A DNA stretch of 64,000 nucleotides from Drosophila miranda (Eukaryota; Arthropoda; Insecta; Diptera; Drosophilidae). The notes below the pieces were generated by a model. The model did no database searches and was not told where the DNA came from. It saw only the letters and a program-made list of their open reading frames with translations. Where the stretch lies: NCBI RefSeq assembly GCF_003369915.1, contig NW_022881614.1, positions 5,849,001 through 5,913,000 on the forward strand. Direction: 5' to 3'. The position numbers and the translations under genes were made by a program. Positions 22,790 through 35,406 of the stretch are shown here, piece after piece (position 1 is the stretch's first letter; every line of letters begins with the position of its first letter).

Positions 22790-23905
22790 TAAGCCTTTTT
22801 ATACCCGATACTCAAAATGAGTATTGGGGTATATTAGATTTGTGGTAAAAGTGGATGTGTGTAACGTCCAGAAGGAATCGTTTCCGACCCCATAAAGTAT
22901 ATATATTCTTGATCAGCATCAATAGCCGAGTCGATTGAGCCCTGTCTGTCTGTCCGTCTGTCCGTCCGTCCGTCTGTCCGTCTGTCCGTCCCCTTCAGCG
23001 CCTAGTGCTCAAAGACTATAAGAGCTAGAGCAACGATGTTTTGGATCCAGACTTCTGTAATATGTCACTGCTACAAAAATATTTCAAAACTTCGCCCCGC
23101 CCACTTCCGCCCCACAAAGGACGAAAATCTGTGGCATCCACAATTTTAAAGATATGAGAAAACCAAAAACGTAGAATTGTAGAGAATGACCATATCTTTA
23201 AGACTGCGGAATCTGAATTGGATCGTATATTTATTATAGCCAGCATCAAGAAAACAATTTCATTTTTTCTCGCCCTGTCTCTCTCTAACACACACGTAGC
23301 ATAGGCGGCTTTGCTTAGAGTAAAACATTAGCGCCTAGATCTCAGAGACTACAAAAGCTAGAGCAACCAAATTTGGTATCCACACTCCTAATATATCGGA
23401 CCGAGACGAGTTTGTTTCAAAATTTCGCCACACCCCCTTCCGCCTCCGCAAAGGACGAAAATCTGGGGATATTCTAAAATCTCAGAGACTATTAAGGCTA
23501 GAGTAACCAAATTTGGTATCCGCACTCCTGTTAGATCTTACTATAAAACGTGTATCTCAAAATTTCGCCCCACCCCCTTCCGCCCACACAAAGGACGAAA
23601 ATCTGTTGCATCCACAATATTGCACATTCGAGAAAACTAAAAACGCAGAATCATAGATAATGACCATATCTATCAGATTGCTGAATCTGGAGCAGATCGG
23701 ATCATTTTTATAGCCAATAGGAACAAATCAATTTGCAGTGGCTACGCAGCGCCCGACGTCACGCTCAGACTGATTTTCTGTTTCTCGCACGCACTCTTTG
23801 TCGTGTCGTTTAATATTAGCGGCGTCTGCCGGAGGAGAGACATACTGACTTAGTATCGGGTATAGCCGTAGAGTTGCGGTGTCCGCAGCAACTCACAACG
23901 TTCCC
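22790..23905 (+). mobile_element. DINE-1/SGM-type Helentron copy
   Basis: The start (TATACCCGATACTC, then AGTATTGGGGTATA) and the block with CGTTTCCGACC, ATATATATTCTTGATCAG and AATAGCCGAGTCGA are the conserved core I know from Drosophila INE-1/DINE-1. A tetranucleotide run of CTGT/CCGT type lies at about 22940-22993, as usual in these elements. The tail has GCAGCGCCCGACGTC and ends near GTATCGGGTATAGCCG. There is no coding frame. The same tail is found twice near the MULE (43082-43267, 43655-43834). Confidence 0.75.
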
Positions 23906-23924
23906 CCTCGTTTTACAATAAATA

Positions 23925-24720
23925 CAATAAAAGCAAAAATTAAAAACTATCCAATCTTGTAAAAAATTTATTCATCAATGGTATAAAACTATGTGGGCAT
24001 TGCTGAGAGATTTAGTTAGCCAGCATTATTCAATGGAATATCAAAATTGAGCAATTTCCTTTTTCGTTTGTTTTGATTGACCTATTTCGCTACTTGTTTT
24101 TTGTTTTACTTATTTCGCTAAAAACTCTTTTTACGCAAAATTCAATAAAAGCAAGTATTAAGAATACACCAGTTAAGTAGAAAAATGATTTACCAATCGT
24201 ATAAAACTATGTGGGCATGGCTTAATATTCTATATAGCTAATAATATTCGACGGAATCTCTAAATTGAGCAATATGGTGTCCAATCCTTGACGGAGAACT
24301 ATTAACCTATTAAAAGCCAAGGGGGTATCTCAATTTTCCACCGAAAATAATGAAAATTTAATTATGTTAGCGAAATTCAGGTGAAAAATATAGTTGTTTT
24401 TTTTTTTAAGTTCAGATGAAAGATTGCATGAATCTACAAGAAGAATTTACAATCGTTAATATTTTCCGCCACTTACCTCAAGTAGTGGAACTATTTAAAT
24501 AGGGGGGCTTTAGTGGGCTAAGGCCAGTTTTTCATCATACGAGACGCTATTGTTGGTGAGGAACCGACATTGATTCAAAAATAATCAAAGTCAAGTATTT
24601 CAAATAAGCCTGTCGAGTAGAAAATAGATTCATTAATTGGATAAAATTATGTGGGCAGGGCTGAGAGATCTAGATAGCTAGTAATATTGGAGGGAATATC
24701 AAAAGCGAGGAATGTAGAGT
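23925..24720. repeat. Three diverged direct repeats
   Basis: Blocks near 23925-24060, 24140-24275 and 24575-24720 share the pattern ATAAAAGCAAG..., ATAAAACTATGTGGGCA, a GAGAGATTTAG-like stretch, TAATATT and TCAAAATTGAG. They are imperfect copies of a unit of about 140 bp. Nothing coding is seen. Their origin is not recognised; they may belong to the flank of the DINE-1 copy. Confidence 0.6.
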
Positions 24721-25123
24721 TTAAACTAGTCGGTATATTCTTCAAATGAGATGGTATGTTTCGGTATGTTTCTGTGGGTCAGACCGTATATTTTATGGAA
24801 AGGTCACCTTACTAGAAAGCTCAAACTTGCGCCATACACTTTTGCGAAAAAAATCAAGTAAGTTTATTATATTTATATATGTAAGGGGAGCCATTTGTTT
24901 GTGAAATATTAGCTTGTGCGTATATGCATGGCTCTTTTTGTGTAAGCAAAAGGCAAAGACTTTCGCTCTCCTATCTATAGACGTGTGCAGTCTTTGTTCA
25001 ACTTTTCTGTTCAAAGTTGAATGCACTCCAATTTCGATGGCGGTCGCTATGGAGTAAACTGCAACTCATGTGGCTTACTAATGAATTGTTGAATCTTTTC
25101 AGATCTTCCAATAAAAACTAAGA
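24721..25123 (+). other. Intergenic, 5' region of IF1
   Basis: About 400 bp precede the IF1 start codon. A TTTTCAG at about 25096-25102 just before the coding start could be a splice acceptor of a 5' UTR exon. No TATA box can be assigned with confidence. Confidence 0.35.
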
Positions 25124-28100
25124 ATGTTCGTTGTACGTCGTAGCGTTTCCCGCCTCTACCCCGCCGGGCTCCAGTAAGTATTTAGTTGTGGCTAAACTGC
25201 TAATTAGCTGACATACCAACGTTAATATATGTACATTTTCTGGGTGGATGGGAAGGAGACTTCCCGACCAATTGTTATGTATGTATGCTCCGAATGGCAG
25301 TTTTCGTCATTATGCGATAAGATAAACAATTTCGAATTAAATGGCTATACGTTTGACCCCGCAACAGCGGCCGGCTTTCCCTCTGTCCGCCTGTGTTTGT
25401 GTGTGTATGTGTGTGTGTGTATACGGTTACTTCATTTGTTGCGTAACACTTCTCAAAGAACAGATTGGACTATCATTTTATTCTCCTGCAGGGTGGCCAA
25501 GATGAGTAGCCAGCTGGGTGATCTCGGCAGTGGAGCCGGCAAGGGCGGTGGCGGCGGTGCCTCCATCCGCGAGGCTGGCGGCGCTTTTGGCAAGATGGAG
25601 GCCGCCCGCGAGGAGGAGTACTTCTACAAGAAGGTGAGTGGAACGAGAAAAACAAGCAAATTCTTATCAGTTTTATTTGGAAGCAAGACTAACGACAATC
25701 CCAATTAATATCACGGCCCGCCGCTTAGCAGCTCTTGAACCCCGCATTTCTGTATGCGAAAGTTGATCTCTTTGAAGTTGAGTCTGGCCCCAAATGCTTT
25801 TTGCAATCGGTTCGATAGTGCCCATAGCTCCTCTTTGCCCTCGTGATTCCGCACGATTTTTAGACCGCTCGTGAACTGGAGTCGCTCCTCATACTTTATG
25901 GGCATGACCAGATTCTGATGCGTGTAGGGTGTTTGGGTGTTCCAGGCCAGAATGCTGGCTGGCTTTACCAGGCCACAGAGCAGCATTCCCGTCTCGCTCA
26001 TGGCAGCAGCCACACACTGACTGCCCCGCTTCCCCAGGACCACAAACTGATCCAGAGCGGCGCTCACGTCGTTCAGCTTCCAATTGCTGCCGTTGTTGAC
26101 CACGTCCAGGGGGATGGCCATCTGCCAGTCGCTGGAGAGGGAGTGGAAGTACATCATTCGCTTCACGCCCAAGGCATGCGGCGTTAGAGTGGTCGACACA
26201 GTGCCGTCCCACAGCTGGAAGCTATCTCCCGCGATGGTGAATGTTCCGAAATCGGGATGCGGATAGGTATACTTGTTCTCGATGCGCCACGACTGCTGGG
26301 CGGCCACATCGTACACCACAATTCCGTCTCCGATAGAGTCCGCCATGTACACAAATCCCACATCGCAATTGCGCGAATCCAGCTCAATGGTGGGCGATAT
26401 AAAACGGCTGACGCCCTCCTTGTAGAGGCGTTTTGCCATGCGGTACTGATGCACCACTTGGCCATTCTCCAGATCAATGGCATACAATTGCGGGGCACAC
26501 AGCTGAACAAAGTCGATCTCGCCGCTGTCCGTGATCCACAGCTGTCCGCAGTCGTCTATCTGAGTCCTGTAGACAGAGGTCAGGCCGTTACAGTCGGCGC
26601 CGTGAGTCTTGTGCCACTCGTAACTGGGGTAGGCTTGGAGAAGGGTCCCATTTCATCTCGTTGGTCACATAGGCCAGGGAATAGGGCACACCCTTGGCAA
26701 AGCGCGGAATGGTCACAAAGATTGAGGGCGTTGGATCGCCATCTGAACAAAAGGGATGCAATCAGAGCTGTCTTATGGGAATTTTGTCTCGAGTCTTACG
26801 CTTATAGTACACGTCTACATCGATGGGAATCACATTGGCGGGATCGTAGAGACCTTCACGCAGCACTCTATCCCGCTCGAGGTCCGAGGGAAAGGCCAAC
26901 TCCAGATTGTATGCCTGATACACACTGTACAAGGCAAGGGCCTGCACATGCTGTGCGGATGCAGCCAGCAGAAACCTGAGGCAGAAGCAGACGCAGAAGC
27001 CGAAAGTTAGTAATGCTGTACCATGCTGTAATCCTTTCACTTTAGCGAGATGTGTGCTTCACTCCAACTACAAACAGAGACTGCGCATGCGCCGCCACTT
27101 ACTGGCCCATGTCTTTCTAATCCGTCTCCGTCTACCACCAGCAGCAGGCCAATCGGGTCAACTTTTGCAACTGGTTTAATTGCACACAAACATTGTGCAT
27201 TTAAATTCTCGTTGACTTGACTGTAGCTTGTATTTGTGTCCATATTTCAATAAACGAGTTCCTAGTGCTGGATAATTATGTACTCCACCCATTTTGGCTT
27301 CCACAGCCATGCGCCATGACGTCCAAACGGTTCATTGGCCCATTAATTGTTATCAATTGTCCATTTGTTATTAAATTCGATTTACAATCCAGTTTCGGTT
27401 TTGTCAGCAGACAAATCGCACAAATCTGGAACGGCTTTGACCAGCGGCGGGGCGTCAATAGAATTGGTACCCCTTTTTCAATCATGTTGAGACAACGCCG
27501 CTGCTGAAACCACAGTGAAAACCTTGCATAATCATCTGGCGATAACCACGAACCTGAACTTTGCGACAATTGTGGTGCCGCAAGAGACTCGTAATTGAAT
27601 AACTCGAGTACATACAGTGGAGTCTGGCATGAAACTAATTTTGTTACGTTACCATATCAGATGATATTATATTATATTACAGGCCTTATTTATCAGGATT
27701 ATATAAAGTTTAAAGATGCGACTGTCAGGATGAGATTATCCGGAGTTCAAGCCTAGGTCTTGTGGCTACTACTCGAATCAACCAGTTTTAGTCGGGTAGT
27801 AGTATGTTTCAGCACTTATCAAATAAATAATCACTTCGTTGGAGTTCAGTGTTCCCGCAAAAATGTTCTGCAACAAAGAGTTATATTTAGTCAATCCACA
27901 AGAGTTAGCCATGCTATCCACTTACCTGAAAGCGGTTAAAGAGCAGCCAAAGCTCCTCGTAGCCGGCCGGATTGCGGACCACCTTCATGCCGCTGACGAA
28001 TTGCAGATCCTCGGACTTGGCTGGCAGGGCGCCAAAGTTTCGCGAGCTGTAGGGTGTGTTGTTGACGTTCCACACAAACAGCTTGATGGGATTAAAAGTG

Positions 28101-30119
28101 ACGCAGTAGACATTGTTCATGCTGTCGATGGCCGAGGCGGCGCCCTCGCTCTTGCACCTGCCCAGTAGCTTAAACTGATCCGCCATGGCCTCCACTCCGC
28201 TCGCCCAGTTCTCCCTTCGGTTGAGCACACTCAGTGGCACGGCATACTCTCCAACGCTGGCCAGCGGATGAAAGTATAGGTTGCGCTTGTCGTTGTTCAC
28301 CGAGAAGAGACCATCCATCAGGTCGAAGCTCTCGTCGGCAATCGTGTGGCGCCCGTAGTCCGGATCGGGGTACATGAACAGGTTCTCGGCTCGCCAGGCA
28401 GTATTCGCCTGGTGGTCGTACACGACCAGTCCGTGGTAGCTGACATCAGCAATGTAGATCATGGTGCGGCTGCAAGTGCCGCGTGGTGGTGGATCTTGCA
28501 CCAGGACACTCGGCGTGGAATGTAGGTGTCGTTGGGGACCCGGTAGCGGTGCAGGAGGCTATCGGGCACAGCTGATCGGTTCCAATTATGCCCGAGTCGA
28601 TCACCCACATCTGATTGCACTCAGTGCACTCTGGCGGAGAGAGGAGTTTCTGTTTTAACGAACATTCAATTCGTAGTAGGATCGTAGCATTAACTACTTA
28701 CAGCCACACGGAAGGCCGAGGTGATCAGATCACAGTTTTCGCCATGGCCGTTGTGCCAGGAGTAGCTGGGATAGGGCTGCAGCAGAGGGCCTTTCCCTCC
28801 CACTTGATCGGAGACTGTAGCCAGCGTGTAGGGGATGCCGTTGGCGAATCTCGGAATCGTTGTGAACACCCGCACCATGCCATGCTGCGCCTGCACATCG
28901 ATGGGGGTCCCGTTCTCGGGCACCAGATTTCCAGCTGTCTGCGCGTCCTGCCGATCCTGGGCAGTGTGGAAGCCGTACTCCAGCTGCTGCCATTGCAAAA
29001 GCGGCTCTACAGTGCGCACTGGACGGGGTGGCCGTTGTCCGCCTGCGCTGTTGTAGGCCGAATGGGTCAGGGTCAGCGAGAGGGCGATCAGCAAGATCCG
29101 GAGATGCTCCATTCTGTAGCTCGGCTGTGAGCTAAATGCTTTAGTCCGTCAATGAGGGGCCTCTTATCAACTTTGGCTTGACTTTGAATAATTTTTGGGG
29201 ACCTGATAAGTGTTAGGGGAAAAGCGAGAGCAGCGCGGAAACGTATAATCGAAAGGGACAGCTTTGTCTAGCTGTTGTTGACTCTCAATTAGTCTTGTTT
29301 GAGTTCCACAGAATACGGAATTTTATTGTATTTAATAATTGGCCAGATGCGGCCTGAAATGCGCAATAATATTATACACTGACCCCAATCTTTCCCGAAC
29401 ACTTTCTTTGCCACCTTTTGCTTGCTCGTCGGATCGGCGATGCCAGTTGACAGTCGTGCGGCCAACTATAAACTGAAAACTGGCTCAGAAGATGAGCACG
29501 CGCAGAACAGACACTACACCTATAGGTGATGCTGAGACACACAGATACACACCTGGTTCAGGTTCTTAAACCCGGCAGATGGTTTATCCCAAGCCACTTT
29601 TAACGCACTTACAACAACACTTTGTCTTGCTTCGATCTCTTCTCTTGTGTGCCAGAGCTTTGGTCTCCCAAGGGTAAGGTAATTTGCATTAGCCTGACGT
29701 GCTAAAAATGTGTGCTACCAAATATTTGCTCGTGAAATTGACGAAGCGGGGAATTGTAGACACTGTGGAGCGGCCAAAGCCTCTCGTCTTATATTGTGAC
29801 CAAAGTAGGGACGGGGCAGGTGGCTAATGATGACAGGCAGTATTGTCAATAATTGATGAGCGGCCCCGGTGGGGGGCGGAACGGTCTAAGCTAACCCGTA
29901 ATTAGCTTTTTTACGATTTGCTATTTTCAGTTCGAGTACAATATGTTCTAATCTTTTGTTATGCCTGTTTCTGTCTGAAATTTATTGTAGCAAAAGAGCC
30001 AGTTGGAGAAATTGAAGAACGACCAGATCCACCAGGCCGAGTTCCACCATCAGCAGATCAAGGAACACGAGGAGGCCATTCAGCGCCACAAGAACTTCCT
30101 CGAGAACCTGCACAAGTGA
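25124..30119 (+). CDS. IF1: Mitochondrial F1-ATPase inhibitor (IF1)
   Basis: Three coding exons, 25124-25173, 25492-25633 and 29991-30119, join in frame to 106 codons. The N-terminus [16 protein letters not shown] is a basic, hydroxylated presequence for mitochondrial import. Next come the glycine-rich [36 protein letters not shown], the conserved inhibitory segment of IF1, and a C-terminal coiled coil ([27 protein letters not shown]). IF1 blocks ATP hydrolysis by F1F0-ATPase when the matrix becomes acidic; the His-rich helix fits the pH-dependent oligomerisation known in the family. All splice sites are GT-AG. The second intron, 4357 bp, contains two yellow-type genes on the opposite strand. 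The gene looks intact. I recall the D. melanogaster orthologue as CG13551, also beside yellow-d genes. Confidence 0.93.
25711..27110 (-). pseudogene. Yellow-d-type gene, copy 1, frameshifted
   Basis: Exons 27110-27103, 26975-26800 and 26742-25711 fit GT-AG rules and phases. The first gives the start [15 protein letters not shown], a short signal-peptide-like N-terminus, as expected for secreted yellow/MRJP proteins, which act in cuticle pigmentation. The core has [59 protein letters not shown] and [16 protein letters not shown], and ends with [12 protein letters not shown] frame slip lies at about 26645-26660, between VTNEM and [10 protein letters not shown]; in the upstream frame a TAA soon follows. 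Apart from this the gene is whole. It lies inside the IF1 intron, antisense. A working allele elsewhere cannot be excluded. Confidence 0.8.
27111..27777. other. Spacer between the two yellow-type genes
   Basis: About 670 bp without a supported gene. It is part of the IF1 intron and should hold the promoter of copy 1 and the 3' end of copy 2. I see no repeat or clear promoter motif. Confidence 0.4.
27778..29112 (-). pseudogene. Yellow-d-type gene, copy 2, with deletion and frameshift
   Basis: Exon 1 (29112-28702) starts [19 protein letters not shown], a clear signal peptide, and has [19 protein letters not shown] and [18 protein letters not shown]. Exon 2 (28649-27926) continues with [23 protein letters not shown]. 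There the usual stretch of about ten residues before [16 protein letters not shown] is missing and the frame changes; a second slip follows after IPR, before [26 protein letters not shown]. The rest is open ([22 protein letters not shown] core). The last exon (27867-27778) begins [12 protein letters not shown] and then no longer resembles the family. With 724 bp, exon 2 does not keep frame. The copy appears inactivated. Confidence 0.8.
29113..29990 (+). other. Rest of the IF1 intron
   Basis: About 880 bp between the copy-2 yellow start and IF1 exon 3. No gene or repeat is recognised. It should contain the upstream regulatory region of yellow copy 2. Confidence 0.4.
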
Positions 30120-30484
30120 GCGGCAGCTCGGAGAAAGCTCTCAAATCACAGAGACACGTGATAAATCGAGACATTTACTTAAATGCATTTCACTCAATTG
30201 TATTTGTCCTATCCTATCCGATCAGTGCGCAGTTTATACACTCACCAATTTTCAATGTTTTTAAAATCTACATGAATTAAACACAGATATTTTAAAGGCT
30301 TTAATTAAACATTAATCTTATAGGCTCTGCACACTGAGCCCATCCCGGGGGAATGGTGGAATTTTTTGACAGATGTGAAACTCCGATTCACACTGCCACC
30401 ATCCACCATCCGTCAAAAACAGCTGATGCCAATAACAAGTTCATTAAATTTGCGCGGAAGATATATTAATTCTTGGTTCTTATA

Positions 30485-31815
30485 ATGGATGATGAAGATA
30501 TAGCAATTATTTCGGCTGTGGTTCAACAGCAAAATATTTTCTTGCACCAACTAATAATGTTGCTGAAAATGAATAATGATGATGACGATGACTTTAACAT
30601 TGACGAGGATGAGATGACCCAGATGACTGCCCTAAAAACACAAAAGCCAGGAAGATTATGGTCGTTTGTGAGTACTTCTACTAACTTCAACCATAGTTTA
30701 AAGTACAAGGACATATTTTATGGTTTTAGAAGCGGTTCGGGACATTTTGGGCGTTTGCAATTCCTTTGGAAAAGCGCATCGCCATTGCGCTATACACTTT
30801 GGGCTCGTCCTCTGAGTACCGAACAGTTGGCAGGCTTTTCGGTGTAGCTCCAAACAGTGTGTGTAATATCCTGCACGAGTTTTGCAGAGCACTTATCGAC
30901 GAGTTTTCGAAGGAGTACATGTCGCTCAATTACCTAACTTCCGACAAAATTGATGAGTGAGTAAAGGGATTCGAGGCAATTGGGTTTCCTCAGTGCCTAG
31001 GTGCAATTGGTAGGAAATCAATAAGAACTTCAGCAATATGTTTACATATAAATTGGTTTTTAAACTTCCTTTTTATTCTAGATGGATGCCACATCGAAAC
31101 AAAACCACCAGCAGCTGAGGCAGTAGACCACAATAACTATAAGGGCTGGTATTCCACAGTCTTGTTTGCCCTAGTGGATTATAGGTATGCAAATATCTTG
31201 CACAAAAATATGTATTTAGCAAGTTGGTTTAATGTCCTAAATTATTTAAATCCGATTCTTTTTAGATACAGATTTACATATGTAAATATCGGCTATGCAG
31301 GAAGGTGCAAAGACTCGATGATATACCAGAAGTCAAGCCTTGCAAAACATATCGAAGCATCGGCATTACTCCAAGAGAAAGCCAAGGAAATAAGCGGAGT
31401 AAACGTCCCTGTAATGCTTATCGGGGACTCGGCATTTAGGTTTTCTAAAAAGCTGATGAAATCTTACCCGTTTTCCACAGTCGCCTCTTTGGAATAGCGC
31501 ACGTTTAACTACAACCTTTCCAAAGCTAGGCGAGTGGTGGAAAATGCATTTGGGCATTTAAAAGCCAGATTTCGAATAATCGGAAAAGGTCTTGATAGCC
31601 ACCACAAAAATAATAGCGCCATAATAATGAGCTGTTGTATTTTACACAATATATTAAATATGCACAACAGCGCGATTAATGAAAATTGGGAGCTTGCAAC
31701 AAATGAGCAGCGCGAACAGCCCGATACCAGCAACAGTTCTGCTGACTTTAATCAGTCAGCAGAACAGATACGATCTGCAATCGCAAAATATTGTGTAAAC
31801 CGTAATGAAAATTAA
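30485..31815 (+). pseudogene. Harbinger nuclease (DDE type), copy 1
   Basis: It starts MDDEDIAIISAVVQQQN. A deletion of about 115 bp after the first intron (near 30752, compared with copy 2) removes the segment from EKDVPENNEAF to DTNCRAA. Later parts hold KRIAIALYTLGSSSEYRTVG, EFCRALIDEF, the DGCHI...W motif, GRCKDSMIYQKSSL, LIGDSAFRF and [18 protein letters not shown], the D, D and E regions of the family. Two short introns are seen (about 31011-31080, 31189-31265). A TAG at about 31495 interrupts the frame after STVASLE; copy 2 has the same TAG. Confidence 0.85.
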
Positions 31816-31819
31816 AAAC

Positions 31820-32180
31820 TTATTTATTTTTATTTTTTAAAACTTCTAATAAGTCGTTCTGGAATTTTGTTTGGGTGCTGATCAAGTCCTGCACCATCTT
31901 CTCCTGCCTAACGTCGTGCTCCTCCTTCTTTCTGTGGTGGTCCTTTTGTTGTTCGAGACGCTCCTGGGCGATCTCTGCCAGCCACGAAATGTCGGTCTTT
32001 TTCTTTTTCTTTGGCGGACGCCCAGACAAGGTGCTGGAGCTACAAGATCCGTCCAGGTCCATCTCAATAATATCCGAAAAGTACTCATCAGGATCTGCAA
32101 TGAACACCTTAAATGAAATATATTTTTTTAGCAATAAATTAATAAAACTTACTGTCGTTGTCCAATGTGCTCTGCTCCAT
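31820..32180 (-). pseudogene. Harbinger accessory protein, C-terminal remnant
   Basis: Exons 32180-32153 and 32094-31820 read MEQSTLDNDNPDEYFSDII, then the basic stretch RPPKKKKKTDISWLAE and a charged helix (ERLEQQKDHHRKKEEHD) to LKNKNK-stop. This is the tail of the Myb/SANT-like partner that guides Harbinger nuclease. The DNA-binding N-terminal domain is missing. It is convergent with the nuclease gene, 4 bp apart, the usual Harbinger layout. Confidence 0.65.
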
Positions 32181-32915
32181 GTTGTTTGCACTCAAAATGC
32201 CAAATCAGCGAACTTCAGTTCAGCGCCCTGAATGTGACGATCAACCGGCGGTAATCTGATATCTTGCACATGCCGCAAGATCAGCATTATCGCTTATGCC
32301 AAGTCGGCTTACCGACTGTAGCTTATGGTGGCTATCAAGACCTTTTCCGATTATTCGAAATCTGGCTTTTAAATGCCCAAATGCATTTTCCACCACTCGC
32401 CTAGCTTTGGAAAGGTTGTAGTTAAACGTGCGCTATTCCAAAGAGGCGACTGTGGAAAACGGGTAAGGTATCATCAGCTTTTTAGAAAACCTAAATGCTG
32501 AGTCCCCGATAAGCATTACAGGGACGTTTACTCCGCTTATTTCCTTGGCTTTCTCTTGGAGTAATGCCGATGCTTCGATATGTTTTGCAAGGCTTGACTT
32601 CTGGTATATCATCGAGTCATTGCACCTTCCTTCAGAGCCGATATTTACATATGTAAATCTGTATCTAAAAAGAATCGGATTTAAATAATTTAGGACATTA
32701 AACCAACTTGCTAAATACATATTTTTGTGCAAGATATTTGCATACCTATAATCCACTAGGGCAAACAAGACTGTGGAATACCAGCCCTTATAGTTATGGT
32801 GGTCTACTGCCTCAGCTGCTGGTGGTTTTATTTCGATGTGGCATCCATCTAGAATAAAAAGGATGTTTAAAAACCAATTTATATGTAAACATATTGCTGA
32901 AGTTCTTATTGATTT

Positions 32916-35406
32916 TGTAGGGGGCATGAATCGCCTTTGTACGTGTTGGAAGGTGCCTGCCGATCAGCTGCCTGGGCAGCTGACCGCAAGATTGACAATT
33001 ATCGAAATCAGCCGAGGTCAGGGTTGCTCCAATTTGGCAACCTAGAGGGCGTAACCTCCCCATGCAAGAGTGCATGCAAATGTCAAGTGGCCAGAGCAGG
33101 TTTCCGGCTTCGATCTTTTCCTGTGCGATAATCAAGCCGACGAGTCGTGTTTTTTCCAATCAGTGAAAAGTTTTACATCCGCGCCTAATTCCACTAAATA
33201 TAGTCGAAAGTGTGTACAGTGCCGGAAGGGTTATAAGTGTGGCCGTTTTCTGCGGGGGCAACCTCTTCTGTGGGCGTTCTAACCCCGAGAACCGCCAGAG
33301 GCTGGATTAATCTGTGTACATCCACGGATACCGCCGCCACTGCGGTAAGATAAATGTCGATCCCCGTTCTCCGGGCGAATATCTAATAGAGGTAACTCGT
33401 ATTTTCCGCAGCAAAAGATTTCCTGCGGAAATTGTGGACCAGCTCCTCGGGAAGACGCCGCCTTCCGCGCCCCAGCCTAGCGCGACACGTGCTAAGGCGC
33501 CGTAAGGCACCCCACGTTTGCGGCACCAAAAAGTGACCAGCAAAGTGGAGTACTTCGACCCGCCTGGAAATCGCAGGCGTCAGCATACTGGTTCATCGTT
33601 TTTCCCGGATCCGCCGAGAGGCTCCGTAGATTCCACGTGCCGCATCAACAAGCCGAGACCGCGTCCACTGCTCGTGGGCTGATGTTCTCGTTCCGTTGGC
33701 CGCTCCCCGTCCCCAACCGGCGCCCATGTCGCCCGGCGAGGAGTTTGTGCTGGCAAAACCAGGCGCATTCGAGCCCTGCAACGTTTAATGTTCTAAAGAC
33801 TTGCAAAGAAAATACGATCTACCGTTCCCGCTTCAACAGACCCCTGTATTAATAGAGTTTCGTCGCCGTAGAATCCAGATCTCGGTCCGTGTTTCAAAAA
33901 TGGCGCAGTAAAGCCGGTGTTGAAGAAAGACACGGCCCGAGAGCAGCCCAGCAGAATTAAAATTAATAAATACGCTCTTCGGACCCTGATTTCAGTCCCG
34001 CCTATCCTCTCCTTGGCAGGCAGTCCGATGCGATTCGCCCAACCCAGTTAAAAAGTAATTGAGCTGCAGGCCATCCGGTCGAATTCGCCAGAGACTCGAA
34101 CCAATGAACAAGACTCTAGAATCGCTCCTTTGAGCAAACAAATGAAGCTCCTAAAATTTAGCTTAAATATCAGTTAGGCCATTCCGTCGAATCCGACAGA
34201 GACTCGAACCCATGAATAAGACTCTAGAATCGTTCCTTTGAACAAACAAATGAAGTTCCTAAGATCTAGCTTTAAATACTAGTTGTACCCGTTCTAATTA
34301 AGAATTTATATGAAATATTGGAAAGAATTTAGAGGAAATTGTAAGAAATCTAAAAAGCACCCGAAACAAAACAGAAATTGATTGGATTTAGATCTAACCC
34401 CGCCTGAGGGAAATCAAAGGTCTCGAAAGCACTAATGTAAACGAAAGAAAAAGGATAACGTTCTATTTCAGCAGTTGCCGGAAGATCGATCTTTCGCCGA
34501 TGGAGAAACGTAATTGCGTGAGTAAAATCCTGCGACTTTCGTTTGGTTCTAGCGGGCGCGCCCAATCCTAAGCTCTCGAAAAGTAAATAAGAAACGAATT
34601 TACGATGAAATCGCTAATGCATAGCAGCAATCTTACACTTTCCTCACTATATCCTATATTGCCAGTTGTATACAAGCAACCGAATTGAAAGAAAATTTGA
34701 ATGAATTTGTGCCAGGAATACCCTGCTAACCTTAAGATACACCTTAAGTATTAACCCCACCTCATATCACTTTATATACGCCTCAGAATCTCTCATATAC
34801 ATATACTCGCTGTAGATCTCTAGAATTAGAAAAATATGCCATCGCTGAATATATTAGTTTTGATCGTTTATCGAACAAATATATAATGGAATTTAGATAA
34901 AGATACAAAAGGATGAACTCTGTGCCGGCGTGCGTGTAACCGCGATCTAGCTAAAGGGGCCATCTGAAACTTCCGGTTTCGAGGAAGATGGACATAGGTT
35001 GGGCGGGCAAAATAAGCTACCACACTGACATCCGTGGGATAGCAACCGATATCTCCTCCTCTTTCCCTCACTCTTCACTCTCTTTCTACTTTCCCTCTCT
35101 CTCTCTCTCCCTCATCTTCTCCTTCCTTCTCTTCTGCACTCTCCCCTATTCTTTACGGAGCGTTTCTTTTATCTTTTCGTCGATCTACCGGTAGTTCTAG
35201 CACCGTATAGTCGCAGCACGCTCAATTCTTAGGAAAATAAATCGTTAAAATTATCGCGTGATAGTGTTGCTAAATGGAGACGATCTGTACGCGCAAGAAC
35301 CACCACCCCAAAGCCGACGAGCTAGAGCCGGAACATTTAAAGCGTGCCCCGCCTTTGCAGATCGCCCCTCCTGTCCGTCTAGCGTAGACGAGCGTTACAC
35401 GTTACA
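32916..35406. mobile_element. 2.49-kb noncoding LTR-like insertion (solo LTR candidate)
   Basis: Comparison of the two Harbinger copies shows an extra 2491 bp starting TGTAGGGGG and ending CGTTACACGTTACA, flanked by ATTT (32912-32915, 35407-35410). TG...CA ends and a 4-bp duplication fit the gypsy group. No long coding frame is present. It holds a tandem repeat (34069-34284) and a pyrimidine-rich stretch (35055-35150). A solo LTR from a long-LTR family, or a nonautonomous element, are the options. Orientation is not determined. Confidence 0.75.
34069..34284. repeat. Two tandem copies of a 108-bp unit
   Basis: Bases 34069-34176 and 34177-34284 share GGCCATYCCGTCGAAT, AGAGACTCGAACC, AAGACTCTAGAATCG and CAAACAAATGAAG with scattered differences. 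The repeat lies inside the LTR-like insertion. Confidence 0.85.

Noticed and set aside
22940..22993. Separate tetranucleotide microsatellite
   Set aside because: It is a regular part of DINE-1-type elements and is not listed on its own.
25229..25708. 159-codon + strand frame over IF1 exon 2
   Set aside because: It runs through intron sequence on both sides of exon 2; splice sites and the protein family define the real exon.
26762..27040. Start of yellow copy 1 at 27040
   Set aside because: That frame begins with GTG, and a clear splice acceptor at 26976 plus an upstream ATGGGCCA|GTAAGT exon explain the N-terminus.
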